Assembly: GCA_018057455.1 (NCBI GenBank)
Contig: JAGPDT010000027.1
Span: 1 to 41,110 of the forward strand
Direction: 5' to 3'
Origin: Flavobacteriales bacterium
GTDB lineage: Bacteria; Bacteroidota; Bacteroidia; Flavobacteriales_F; PHOS-HE28
DNA: 41,110 nt
In this document: positions 25,198-32,497 of the stretch, in pieces
Layout of the letters: the number at the start of each line of letters is the position of its first letter
How positions within the stretch are numbered: the first letter of the stretch is position 1
Position numbers and translations under genes: made by a program
The notes under the pieces: model-generated
Databases searched by the model: none
What the model was told of the DNA's origin: nothing
What the model saw: the letters and a program-made list of their open reading frames with translations, nothing else

Positions 25198-25673
25198 GTT
25201 GCTTGGTGTTGTTGGTGAAGGTGAAGGACGATGCGGGCCAACCGGTCGAGGCATTCGCCCCAGCCGATGGCGTGTTCCTCGCAATGCGCCACCGTGGCGA
25301 AGGTGGTCTGGCTTAAGGTGAGCAGGGTTTGCAGCCCGCGCCGTTCCATGGCGATCTCCACGATGGTGTCGCACCAGAGGTCGCCGTCGGCAGCATCGCG
25401 CAGCCAAGTGAAGACCAGCCGCGACGGCGCGTTGATGTGCGTGTACTCGCCGCGCACCCAATGATCGGTGCCATCCGGTGCGCGCATGCAGAAGCGGTAG
25501 TTGCCGCCCACGCGGAAGTCCTGCTCGCAATGCGGTAGCGTAAATTCCTTCGGCCCCCACCAGCGCACCAAGTGCTTGGGATCACACCACGCCTCGAAGA
25601 CGAGCTCGATCGGTGCGTTCAGCGTGCGCGTGAGGACGAGGGTGCGGGTGTCGGTGGTGGTGATCGGTTCCAT
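25194..25673 (-). CDS. SRPBCC (AHSA1-type) domain protein
   Basis: The 159-residue protein shows the AHSA1 pattern: LVLTRTLNAPIELVFEAWCD, HLVRWWGPKEFTLPHCEQDF, RVGGNYRFCMRAPDGTDHWV, GEYTHINAPSRLVFTWLRD and a C-terminal helix GWGECLDRLARIV. A small ligand-binding role is usual for the fold. It starts only 2 bases after AlkD ends and overlaps the VOC gene downstream by ATGA. Confidence 0.92.
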   Translation of the reverse strand: MEPITTTDTRTLVLTRTLNAPIELVFEAWCDPKHLVRWWGPKEFTLPHCEQDFRVGGNYRFCMRAPDGTDHWVRGEYTHINAPSRLVFTWLRDAADGDLWCDTIVEIAMERRGLQTLLTLSQTTFATVAHCEEHAIGWGECLDRLARIVLHLHQQHQAT

Positions 25674-25675
25674 GG

Positions 25676-26419
25676 TCAGTGCTTTGTTGGGGCGGGAAAT
25701 TTTCCGCCCTTACCGTCTCGTTTCTCCGCCCGCTTCGCGACCATCGGCCGCTTGATGTCGCGCAGCACATCCTTGCCCACCCACCGCTCGGTGGCGTTTT
25801 TGTTTGCTGCGAGCGCCTCGGCCAGTTCCACCACGGCATCCCGCATTTCCGTGCTTGTGCCCGCCATGCCGCGCAGGGCCCAGCTCACGCCTTTCTTCAC
25901 AAAATTGCGTTCGTCGCTGGCGGCCTTCTTCACCAAGGGCAGGTATGTCCTCAGCTTCTTGGGATCGGCATCGTTGCGGTGCAGGCTCAGGCAGGCGAGC
26001 AGCGCGAAGGCCGCGCGCTTGGTGAATTCCACTTCGCTCTTCGCCCAAACTTCCACCTTGTCCCACGCGTGCGGCACTTGGTCCCACAGCTTGAAACAGG
26101 CCGTGTCGCAGATCGCCCAGTTGTCGAAATCCTTCACCCAGGCATCCATTTCCTTGGGCGTCACCTGCAACGGGTCGGCGATCAGGGTGGCCACCATGCG
26201 GGCCTCGTACCAGCCCGTTTTCCACAAGGCTTGCGCGAAGGCGTGATCGGTGCCGATGCTCTTGGCCACGTGTTGCATGTCCTTCATCATCACGCCCCAC
26301 GCCTTGTCGGTATGGATGCCGAAGCGCGCGCCCATGTTGGCCCGCACGCGCTGGGAACCCAGCTGTTCTAGCTCGGCGAGCACGGCTTGCAGATCCGTTC
26401 GAGCAGTGCGCTTCATCAT
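25676..26419 (-). CDS. DNA alkylation repair protein (AlkD-like HEAT-repeat)
   Basis: The 247-residue protein is of the AlkD-like family, all-helical HEAT repeats that wrap around DNA and, in characterised members, remove alkylated bases. Visible: GARFGIHTDKAWGVMMKDMQ, ALWKTGWYEARMVATLIADP, WVKDFDNWAICDTACFKLWD, EFTKRAAFALLACLSLH and NFVKKGVSWALRGMAG. The KDFDNW-ICD block is a conserved part of the family. Whether this copy is an active glycosylase cannot be told. Two adjacent ATGs (26419, 26416) start the gene, inside a tandem CATCTGAT repeat. Confidence 0.88.
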   Translation of the reverse strand: MMKRTARTDLQAVLAELEQLGSQRVRANMGARFGIHTDKAWGVMMKDMQHVAKSIGTDHAFAQALWKTGWYEARMVATLIADPLQVTPKEMDAWVKDFDNWAICDTACFKLWDQVPHAWDKVEVWAKSEVEFTKRAAFALLACLSLHRNDADPKKLRTYLPLVKKAASDERNFVKKGVSWALRGMAGTSTEMRDAVVELAEALAANKNATERWVGKDVLRDIKRPMVAKRAEKRDGKGGKFPAPTKH

Positions 26420-26449
26420 CTGATTATCTGATCATCTGATCATCTGATC
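26417..26449. repeat. Tandem 8-base repeat CATCTGAT across the GyrI-AlkD junction
   Basis: Four copies (CATCTGAT, TATCTGAT, CATCTGAT, CATCTGAT) run from the AlkD start codon to the GyrI stop codon. Two further copies (CATCTGAT, CATCCGAT) lie at 26958-26973, across the stop of the next upstream gene. The same unit at two intercistronic junctions suggests slippage or a small recurring element. Confidence 0.7.
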
Positions 26450-26910
26450 TATCCCGTGATCCAATTGAGTTCCGTCCTGTAGTCCTTCGGATCCTTCACT
26501 TCATCCGGGTTGTTCATATAGCTCTCCCAAGAGCGGCCGGTTTCGCCATGGCCGTTCCGGCGCACCCACTGCTGCACGGCACCCCATGCTTGTGCCATGT
26601 CCTCGTAAGGCCCTTGGTACACGCTGCGCACCACCTTCACCGAGGGCAGCTTGCTGTTGATCACGCGGCCTTCCTCCTTGATCGCCTTCGCTACCGGAAA
26701 GCCGATCTCGAAATCGAAGGTGTCGCTTGGGCGGCGATGGTGATAGCTGAACATCGGTCCGGTGATCTTGATGCCTTGGCCGGTGATGGCCTTGATCACT
26801 TCTTGGATCGCTAGGTCCATGTACTTGGGCATGTCGCGCCCGGCGATCACGAGCGGGATCACGGCGGTGATGAGCTCCTTGGTGGTGATGACTTCGGGTG
26901 GGGTGATCAT
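26449..26910 (-). CDS. GyrI-like (SOUL/effector-binding) domain protein
   Basis: The 153-residue protein has the GyrI-like small-molecule-binding fold: PPEVITTKELITAVIPLVIA, KITGPMFSYHHRRPSDTFDF, EIGFPVAKAIKEEGRVINSK, LPSVKVVRSVYQGPYEDMAQ, then AVQQWVRRNGHGETGRSWES and YMNNPDEVKDPKDYRTELNW. The YxxPYEDM and NxPxEV motifs match effector-binding domains of AraC regulators and E. coli SbmC (GyrI), which bind drugs or gyrase. There is no DNA-binding domain, so it is a stand-alone binder. Confidence 0.92.
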   Translation of the reverse strand: MITPPEVITTKELITAVIPLVIAGRDMPKYMDLAIQEVIKAITGQGIKITGPMFSYHHRRPSDTFDFEIGFPVAKAIKEEGRVINSKLPSVKVVRSVYQGPYEDMAQAWGAVQQWVRRNGHGETGRSWESYMNNPDEVKDPKDYRTELNWITG

Positions 26911-26964
26911 GGTGTTGCAATTCGTTGGTTGGTCAAAGGATGGTGCGTTCCGTTCATCATCTGA

Positions 26965-27387
26965 TCATCCGATTGCCTCCGCGTGTTTCTTGAACCGATC
27001 CAAGATCGCCTGCCAGCCGCCACGTTGCAGCTCCACGCTGTTCTGTATTTCGGCATCGAAGGATTCCACCACCTTGGTTACGCCTGCCTCCTCGGTGAAG
27101 AGGATCTCGCAGGTGCGGCCATCGCTCATGGTGTAGGCGATGCGCTTGTGCAATTGCACGTCGTCGTACACGCCATCGAAGTCGAAGCTGAAGCTGCCGT
27201 CGCGGGCGGCCATGGTGCTGCTGAACTTTCCGCCGGTGCGCGGGTCGTTGGTGGCCTTGGGGCAGTGCCAATCGTCGCTGGCAGCGTTCCATTGCATGAT
27301 GTGCTCGGGCTCCGTCCAGATCTTCCAGACGTGCGCGACGGGCTTGTTGACGAGCGCGGAGACGGTGATGCGGGTTGCGGTGCTCAT
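26965..27387 (-). CDS. SRPBCC family protein
   Basis: The 140-residue protein has the pattern ITVSALVNKPVAHVWKIWTE, HIMQWNAASDDWHCPKATND, RTGGKFSSTMAARDGSFSFD, RIAYTMSDGRTCEILFTE and the end GWQAILDRFKKHAEAIG. This branch with NAASDDWHCP is common in Bacteroidetes and Proteobacteria, and is often found beside ArsR regulators. Its stop codon lies in the CATCTGAT repeat at 26958-26973. Ligand unknown. Confidence 0.92.
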   Translation of the reverse strand: MSTATRITVSALVNKPVAHVWKIWTEPEHIMQWNAASDDWHCPKATNDPRTGGKFSSTMAARDGSFSFDFDGVYDDVQLHKRIAYTMSDGRTCEILFTEEAGVTKVVESFDAEIQNSVELQRGGWQAILDRFKKHAEAIG

Positions 27388-27417
27388 GGGGTGTGGGTTG
27401 TTGTTAGTTGCCGGTTG

Positions 27418-27921
27418 TCAGTGTGCGCCTGTGGCCAGCAGTTCTTCGAGTTGGTTCAGTCCCATGGTAAAGCCTTCCTTGAAGCCCATCGCCGTGATCT
27501 TCTCCATGTCCTCCGTGCTGTTGAACCGGATGTAAATGCGTACCAATGTGCTTCCGTCCTGCGCACTGAAGTTGTTCTCCCAGTTCATCCGGGGCATTGC
27601 TTCGTTGACGGCACCATGCTCATCGCAAAAGCCGTCCACGCCGGAATAGAATGTCTTCGGCTCCACCACCGTATAGTCGAAGGAGCAATAGTGGCGATCG
27701 CCTTCCGGGCCTTGCATGTAGTAGCGCATGCGCCCGCCGTCGCGGAAGTCCATGGACTGGATCACGCACGCCCAAGGTTTCGGTGCCCACCACTGGCACA
27801 GGATGTCCGCCTCGGTCCAGGCCGACCACACGGTATCCAATGGCGCTGTAAAAGAGCGTTCCACGGTGATGGACTTTTCTTCTTTCTTGACGATGAAGTC
27901 GAAGATGGCCGGCTTGTTCAT
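27418..27921 (-). CDS. SRPBCC (AHSA1-type) domain protein
   Basis: The 167-residue product shows SITVERSFTAPLDTVWSAWT, ILCQWWAPKPWACVIQSMDF, RDGGRMRYYMQGPEGDRHYC, FDYTVVEPKTFYSGVDGFCD, NWENNFSAQDGSTLVRIYIR and FKEGFTMGLNQLEELLATG. The long insert before the NWENNF strand marks a distinct AHSA1 subgroup. It overlaps the previous SRPBCC gene by ATGA (27918-27921). Confidence 0.92.
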   Translation of the reverse strand: MNKPAIFDFIVKKEEKSITVERSFTAPLDTVWSAWTEADILCQWWAPKPWACVIQSMDFRDGGRMRYYMQGPEGDRHYCSFDYTVVEPKTFYSGVDGFCDEHGAVNEAMPRMNWENNFSAQDGSTLVRIYIRFNSTEDMEKITAMGFKEGFTMGLNQLEELLATGAH

Positions 27922-28382
27922 TGTTCAAGTATTTGAGAGGTTTCCACGTATTCCGCCAGGCGTGCGAGCGTTTGCTTGCCGCCTTCAATCGCACCGGCCC
28001 GCTCCACGGTCTCGTCCCGTACTTCCTTGCTGGGGAACAACAAGCGGATGGTGACCACGGTGCCGCCCTCCACTTCCGTGAGGGTGAACGAACCCACGAA
28101 CATCCTCGGGTTCTCCCAATCGCCGTGGTCATATACCAGGCGGTCGATCGGTGATATTTCGGTGTAGGTGATCAGGTTGGGATACACGGTGCCATCTGGC
28201 CCGGTCATGGTGTACTTCCATTGGCCGCCCACGCGCAGGTCGTGCGCGATCGTCTTGTTCGTAAACCCGTTCGGTTCCCACCATTGATCGATGTGCGACG
28301 GCTCGGTGCAGACCTTCCACACCAAGGCACGCGGCGCTTTCATCGTCCGGGCAAGAACGAGTTCGCGGTCTGCCGTATCCAT
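27918..28382 (-). CDS. SRPBCC (AHSA1-type) domain protein next to ArsR regulator
   Basis: The 154-residue protein (start MDTADRELVLARTMKAPRA at 28382) has HIDQWWEPNGFTNKTIAHDL, RVGGQWKYTMTGPDGTVYPN, YTEISPIDRLVYDHGDWEN, SFTLTEVEGGTVVTIRLLFP and GGKQTLARLAEYVE. An in-frame ATG at 28406 would overlap the ArsR gene by 17 bases. 28382 leaves 7 bases after the ArsR stop and fits the usual N-terminus, so it is preferred. ArsR plus AHSA1 gene pairs are widespread. The AHSA1 partner is often the first target of the repressor. Confidence 0.92.
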   Translation of the reverse strand: MDTADRELVLARTMKAPRALVWKVCTEPSHIDQWWEPNGFTNKTIAHDLRVGGQWKYTMTGPDGTVYPNLITYTEISPIDRLVYDHGDWENPRMFVGSFTLTEVEGGTVVTIRLLFPSKEVRDETVERAGAIEGGKQTLARLAEYVETSQILEQ

Positions 28383-28389
28383 GCTGCTC

Positions 28390-28767
28390 TTACTTGCTGC
28401 TTCCATTCTTCCTGCGTTTGGGCGCCGCCTTCACCGGCGCGGGTTTGCCTTGTGCCTGCAACTCCTTCAAGTACTCGTCCAACCGGTCGAAGCGGGCTTC
28501 CCAGAACTGGCGGTACTGCTCCATCCAATCGGTGGCGGCTTTCAGCGGCTCGGCCTTCAGCTCGCACGGCCTCCACTGCGCCTCCTTGCCGCGTGCTATC
28601 AGCTGCGCGCGCTCCAGCACCTTCAGGTGTTTGCTCACCGCGGGCAAGCTCATGCTGAAGGGCGCGGCGAGGTCGTTCACCGATGCCGGACCACTGGAAA
28701 GCCGCGCCAGGATGGCCCGGCGGGTGGGGTCGGCGAGTGCGGAGAAGGTGAGGGAGAGGCGGTCCAT
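28390..28767 (-). CDS. ArsR-family (SdpR-like) winged-helix transcriptional regulator
   Basis: The 125-residue protein has an ArsR winged helix at residues 5-85: TFSALADPTRRAILARLSSG, SVNDLAAPFSMSLPAVSKHL, KVLERAQLIARGKEAQWRPC. There is no CxC metal site, so it is of the metal-independent type found with AHSA1 genes. A helix-rich end (WEARFDRLDEYLKELQAQG) and a basic tail follow. A frame extension to 28800 would run through the promoter, so the ATG at 28767 is chosen. A palindrome and a -7 box sit right upstream (28784-28808). It is the first gene of the long minus-strand run and its likely repressor. Confidence 0.93.
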   Translation of the reverse strand: MDRLSLTFSALADPTRRAILARLSSGPASVNDLAAPFSMSLPAVSKHLKVLERAQLIARGKEAQWRPCELKAEPLKAATDWMEQYRQFWEARFDRLDEYLKELQAQGKPAPVKAAPKRRKNGSSK

Positions 28768-28783
28768 TGGGATGTTGACGGGG

Positions 28784-28808
28784 CAAATGTATTTAACCAA
28801 ACGGTTAA
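28784..28808 (-). promoter_or_regulatory. -7 box and palindromic operator of the ArsR-SRPBCC operon
   Basis: On the minus strand TACATTTG (plus 28784-28791) matches the -7 consensus exactly and lies about 16 bases before the ArsR start codon. TTAACC (28793-28798), AAAC and GGTTAA (28803-28808) form a perfect 6-base inverted repeat, adjacent to the -7 box and falling between it and the -33 position. Binding there by ArsR would block transcription. The -33 element itself is weak. Confidence 0.65.
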
Positions 28809-28888
28809 GTATAACTGCTTGAGAAAAATCGCACAGGCCACGATGAGAGATTTCGTGGACATGGGACTCCGCCGTTTCCTACAAAGCA

Positions 28889-28921
28889 GAAGCCCCGCAC
28901 ACCGTGAGGTGGCGGGGCTTC
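28889..28921 (-). terminator. Stem-loop terminator after the HAF-repeat T9SS gene
   Basis: GAAGCCCCGC (28889-28898) pairs with GCGGGGCTTC (28912-28921); after a one-base bulge CACC (28900-28903) also pairs with GGTG (28908-28911). It lies 16 bases past the stop codon of the minus-strand gene ending at 28937, followed on that strand by TGCTTTGT. Confidence 0.75.
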
Positions 28922-28936
28922 TATCGGTAAACGAGG

Positions 28937-30280
28937 TCAATGCTTCACCACGCGGGCGGTGCGGATGTTCCCGTTGCTGTTCAGCATGATCGTATAGCTG
29001 CCGGGTGCCTGCCGGGTAAGGTCAATGACCTGGTCGCCCTGCCCCTGTTGCTTGGCCACCAAGGCCCCGTCCGCGCGGAACACGGACAAGCTGGAAGTGC
29101 CGGTCGCGTTCACCACCAACTTTCCAGTGGTGGGATTGGGGTACACGTTCAGGTGGTTGGTCCCTCTGTGGCTGATGCCGGTGGTGGTGCCTAAGTCCAA
29201 GCGGTAGGCAAAGGTGGAGAACGTGGCATTGTCAACGCCCCAACCGGCGATGTACCGCCCATCGGGCGAGATGCAGTTGGCCACGCTGACTTGTTGGTCG
29301 CCCAGGTCGAGCCCGAGCTCATCGGTGATGTAGGTGTTGAGGTTTTGGAGGCCTGCGGTCGGGGTCCAGATGAAGGGAGTCATGGGATCGCCCCACATTT
29401 CACCATCGAACCAGCCTACCACGATGGAGGCATCCGCGGTCATGGCACCCACGTATCCGGTGCCGGTGAGGGGCAGATGGCCCAAGTTGATCACCCCGGA
29501 ATCCGCGCTCCAGATCCAAGGCTCGGCGTTGTTGGCATAGTCGCCGTAGCCACCGATCCATTGCCCATCCGCGGAAACGGCGCTGCATTCGCCCATCTGG
29601 TTGAACTCGTCCGTTGAATCCCCTGCGGCATTGAGCAGGATGTATTGGTTCGGGGCGTAGGTCCCATCGGGGTTCCTTCTCCACATGGCGGATTTCCATG
29701 GGCCGTTGAAGTCCTGCCAGCCCACCACCACGCTGCCATCGCCGTTCACGGCATTGGCCCGGGTGCTCCTGCCGAAGAACAAGGTGCCCAAGTCCATTAC
29801 CCCGTCGGTGGCATTGGAGGCGATGGCGTGCGAATAGGCGTAGCCTCCGGTGGTGTCCGCCCATGAATTGCCCACTACGGTGGTGCCATCGCCCGAGATG
29901 GCATAGCCGCCGCTGGTGGTATTGTCCACCGGGAACCCCAGGTCGCCTAAGGGCGTCCATAGGCCCGTGGTGCGGTCATAGCGCGACAAGGCGGCGCCCA
30001 GGCTTCCCGCACTGGCACCGGAGATGAAGTTGCCGTCCGCGGAGAACCGCGCTTGGCCGCCCACCCCGTTGCCCGGAGCGAGGCCCCCGATGTCCTCCGT
30101 GGTCTGCAGGTCTGGATTCCAGATGGAGTATGGGCCGGCCTGCGCGAGATAGCCGGCCACCAAACCGTCGTTGGTAAGGCCGGTGGGCGAGTAGAAGTCC
30201 GGACGGGTTTCGAATTGGGCCTGCGCCGATGCCATAGCCAGCGATGCAGCCAGCAGGAGCAGCGTGTTGCGTGTTTTCAT
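28937..30280 (-). CDS. T9SS-secreted HAF-repeat (beta-propeller-like) protein
   Basis: The 447-residue protein begins with a signal peptide (MKTRNTLLLLAASLAMASAQ). The middle has repeated strand motifs, such as FSADGNFISGASAGSLGAAL, ISGDGTTVVGNSWADTTGGY, VNGDGSVVVGWQDFNGPWKS and ISPDGRYIAGWGVDNATFST, of the HAF type (G...VVGxS..A..W). They probably form a beta-propeller. The end NVYPNPTTGKLVVNATGTSS ... GSYTIMLNSNGNIRTARVVK is a T9SS type A sorting domain. It is coupled to an upstream small ORF by an ATGA overlap at 30277-30280. Ligand and role unknown. Confidence 0.93.
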   Translation of the reverse strand: MKTRNTLLLLAASLAMASAQAQFETRPDFYSPTGLTNDGLVAGYLAQAGPYSIWNPDLQTTEDIGGLAPGNGVGGQARFSADGNFISGASAGSLGAALSRYDRTTGLWTPLGDLGFPVDNTTSGGYAISGDGTTVVGNSWADTTGGYAYSHAIASNATDGVMDLGTLFFGRSTRANAVNGDGSVVVGWQDFNGPWKSAMWRRNPDGTYAPNQYILLNAAGDSTDEFNQMGECSAVSADGQWIGGYGDYANNAEPWIWSADSGVINLGHLPLTGTGYVGAMTADASIVVGWFDGEMWGDPMTPFIWTPTAGLQNLNTYITDELGLDLGDQQVSVANCISPDGRYIAGWGVDNATFSTFAYRLDLGTTTGISHRGTNHLNVYPNPTTGKLVVNATGTSSLSVFRADGALVAKQQGQGDQVIDLTRQAPGSYTIMLNSNGNIRTARVVKH

Positions 30281-30480
30281 TTGGTGTTGTTCTCAGGGTT
30301 TGACGTTTGATGGGGGCCGCGTTGGCCGGATTTCAGTTTTTCCAGGTTCTCCAACAATTTTTTCCAGGCTTCGGTCTGGTCCTTCAACTTTTGCTGCACC
30401 TGCTCGATGCTCAGTTTCCCGTTCGGTACGGGCCGGTTGTTTTTCGGCGTTGCCACGGTGTGTTTTTTGGAGTTCCGCAA
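30277..30480 (-). CDS. Possible small basic coiled-coil protein upstream of the HAF-repeat gene
   Basis: This ORF of 67 residues has no ATG; it opens at TTG 30480 and has a GTG at 30456. The product is basic and has one helix of the coiled-coil type (SIEQVQQKLKDQTEAWKKLL). Its stop codon overlaps the start of the next gene by ATGA, as at other coupled junctions in this window. A box CACATTTG lies just upstream (one mismatch to the -7 consensus). I do not recognise a family. It could also be untranslated leader. Confidence 0.4.
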   Translation of the reverse strand: MRNSKKHTVATPKNNRPVPNGKLSIEQVQQKLKDQTEAWKKLLENLEKLKSGQRGPHQTSNPENNTK

Positions 30481-30641
30481 ATGTGCAGGCCCATTTCCCG
30501 ATCCGGTTCACCGGTGGGCTTACATCAACGGCACAGCCGCATTACATACCCGGTACAAGGGCGCAGGGGGACCTTAAAACCACCGTACACTTGGGATCAA
30601 TGACTTGGATGCCAAGCCATTGTATTTTCTGCCGGATGGGG

Positions 30642-32348
30642 TCAGATCGATTGCAGAAAGTCGATCAATTGCACTTCCTCACCATCAATCAGGAGCTTTT
30701 TCCGCAAGCGCGATCGGGCCACAGTAATGCTGTTGAGGCTTTGTTGGGTGATGGCTGAAATATCCTTGGTGGAGAGGTTGAGCCGAAGGAAGGCGCAGAG
30801 CTTGCGTTCGTTGGGCGTCAACGACGGGAACCGCTCCTGCAGGGTTTGGTAAAAGGAGGAATGGACCCGGGTGAACTGGGCCTCGAACTCTTTCCAGTTG
30901 TGCTCGTCCTGGCCCGCCTGCAGGTCGTGTATGATGTCCTGGACGATCTTTTGGTTCTCCTGCCTGAAGCCTTGCTTGGCCTTCAGCAGGCGCTCCACCA
31001 CGTGTGCGATGAGCTCGTTGCGCTTCAGCAGGAACAAGGCGTTGGCGGTGAGTTCGCGGTCCTTGTACTCCAGTCCTTCCTGCAGCATGGTCCGTTCGGT
31101 GGCCAGTTTCGCGCTTTCCAGCCGGAGCGTTTCCTGCTTCAACGCGCTGTTGCGCACCTTGGCGCGCATCACCTTGAAAGCAAGTACGACCACCGTGATC
31201 AATAGCACCAAGGCGCTGGCCAAGGCGATGTTCAAGGTTCTTCTCCGTGCGATCTCGGCTTCTTGGCGTTTGGCCTCCAGTTCAAACACCTTCTTTTCCT
31301 TGTCGCGGCGGAATTGCACCTCCATGCGGGCAATGGTGCTGCGTGTGCCATCGTTGTAGAGGCTGTCGTTCAACGCCTTGAACTCGCGGTGGGCCTTCAG
31401 TGCCGCTTGGTATTCCCCCAATGTGTCCAGCGCGCTGGAGAGTGATTCCAGGGAGATGGCCATCGAGCTTCGGTTGTTGATGGAGCGCCCCAGGGCAAGG
31501 GCCTCCTCAAAATATCGGCGGGCAGCTTGGAACCGGCCTTGCAGAGCTTGGTTCTTGCCCATGTTGTTCAGCACCTGGGCCTGACCCCGCACATCATCGG
31601 CTTGTTTGCGCATGGCGAGCGATTGCAGGAAGTGCTGGTCCGCCACGTCGTACTTGTCCATTTCCATGTAGCAGATGCCGATGTTGTTGTTCAGCGCGCT
31701 CGCATGGCGCGGGTTGTCCAACGGGCGGTTCATCACCAGGGATTGTTGGAAGTAGGGCAGGGCCAAGTCATATTCCCGCCGGTAGATGTACCCCCCGGCG
31801 ATGTTGTTGAAGGCCATCACCTTGCGGGTGTTCACTTGGGGCACGGTCAGTGCGGTACGGGCAGCGTCCAGTTTGCCCAAGGCATCGTTGAAGCGGGCTT
31901 CGCTTTTGTCCAGGTCGCGCAAGTCGAAATACACCTGCCCGATCCGGATCTGCAGGTCCACATGGGTGAGGATCACGGAAGTGTCCGTGGCATCCGTGCT
32001 TTCCGCCGCGTCCATGAGCTGTTCCGCCCGTTGATAGGCGGCCATGGCCTCGGCGGCTTCTGCATTGGCCTCATGCGCGTCGCCCAGGAACATCAGCACG
32101 TGGGCCCGTTGCCATGCAGTGGGCCATCGGTTCAGGTGGGCCGCCTCTTCCTGTGCCAGCACCAATGCGGAATCAGGGTTGTTGAGCAGCAGGGCCTTGG
32201 CCTGGGCCAGCGGTACTTCTTGCTTGCCAGCCGGGCGGTTTGCTGCCGGGGGGGTGGCATATGCCACGGCAGACATGACGACCCCAAGGATGAACAGGCA
32301 TGACAGGCCCCTGAGTGCCGCAATTCCCCTTATGCAGATCCTTCTCAT
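30642..32348 (-). CDS. TPR sensor-like membrane protein with C-terminal LuxR-type HTH
   Basis: The 568-residue protein begins with a signal peptide or signal anchor (MRRICIRGIAALRGLSC and following). It has about six TPR units between residues 70 and 340, such as MAFNNIAGGYIYRREYDLAL, ASALNNNIGICYMEMDKYDV and GQAQVLNNMGKNQALQGRFQ. A membrane helix follows (LNIALASALVLLITVVVLAF), then a coiled coil, and last LTPNERKLCAFLRLNLSTKD with ISAITQQSLNSITVARSRLR, a LuxR-like HTH. Such proteins are common in Bacteroidetes and are thought to pass an extracytoplasmic signal straight to DNA. A TAGTTTTG -7 box lies upstream (32379-32386). Confidence 0.9.
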   Translation of the reverse strand: MRRICIRGIAALRGLSCLFILGVVMSAVAYATPPAANRPAGKQEVPLAQAKALLLNNPDSALVLAQEEAAHLNRWPTAWQRAHVLMFLGDAHEANAEAAEAMAAYQRAEQLMDAAESTDATDTSVILTHVDLQIRIGQVYFDLRDLDKSEARFNDALGKLDAARTALTVPQVNTRKVMAFNNIAGGYIYRREYDLALPYFQQSLVMNRPLDNPRHASALNNNIGICYMEMDKYDVADQHFLQSLAMRKQADDVRGQAQVLNNMGKNQALQGRFQAARRYFEEALALGRSINNRSSMAISLESLSSALDTLGEYQAALKAHREFKALNDSLYNDGTRSTIARMEVQFRRDKEKKVFELEAKRQEAEIARRRTLNIALASALVLLITVVVLAFKVMRAKVRNSALKQETLRLESAKLATERTMLQEGLEYKDRELTANALFLLKRNELIAHVVERLLKAKQGFRQENQKIVQDIIHDLQAGQDEHNWKEFEAQFTRVHSSFYQTLQERFPSLTPNERKLCAFLRLNLSTKDISAITQQSLNSITVARSRLRKKLLIDGEEVQLIDFLQSI

Positions 32349-32378
32349 CTGTCCGCAGTGCCCCGCCATGGGCAGTGC

Positions 32379-32386
32379 CAAAACTA
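32379..32386 (-). promoter_or_regulatory. -7 box of the TPR-LuxR gene
   Basis: TAGTTTTG on the minus strand is an exact -7 match, about 30 bases from the ATG at 32348. No clear -33 element is seen, and the start at 32348 is supported by this spacing. Confidence 0.45.
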
Positions 32387-32497
32387 CAGGGTACCTCGAA
32401 GACGCGGGGTCCATCCTCTTCCGTCCGGTATGACCTATCTGCTCGGCTATGGGCCAGGCATCCGGCGGGTTGCTCCTAAATTGGCCTTCTTTGCGCA

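Noticed and set aside
26983-27936. Plus-strand open frame of 317 codons
   Set aside because: It is antisense to two SRPBCC genes with clear motifs.
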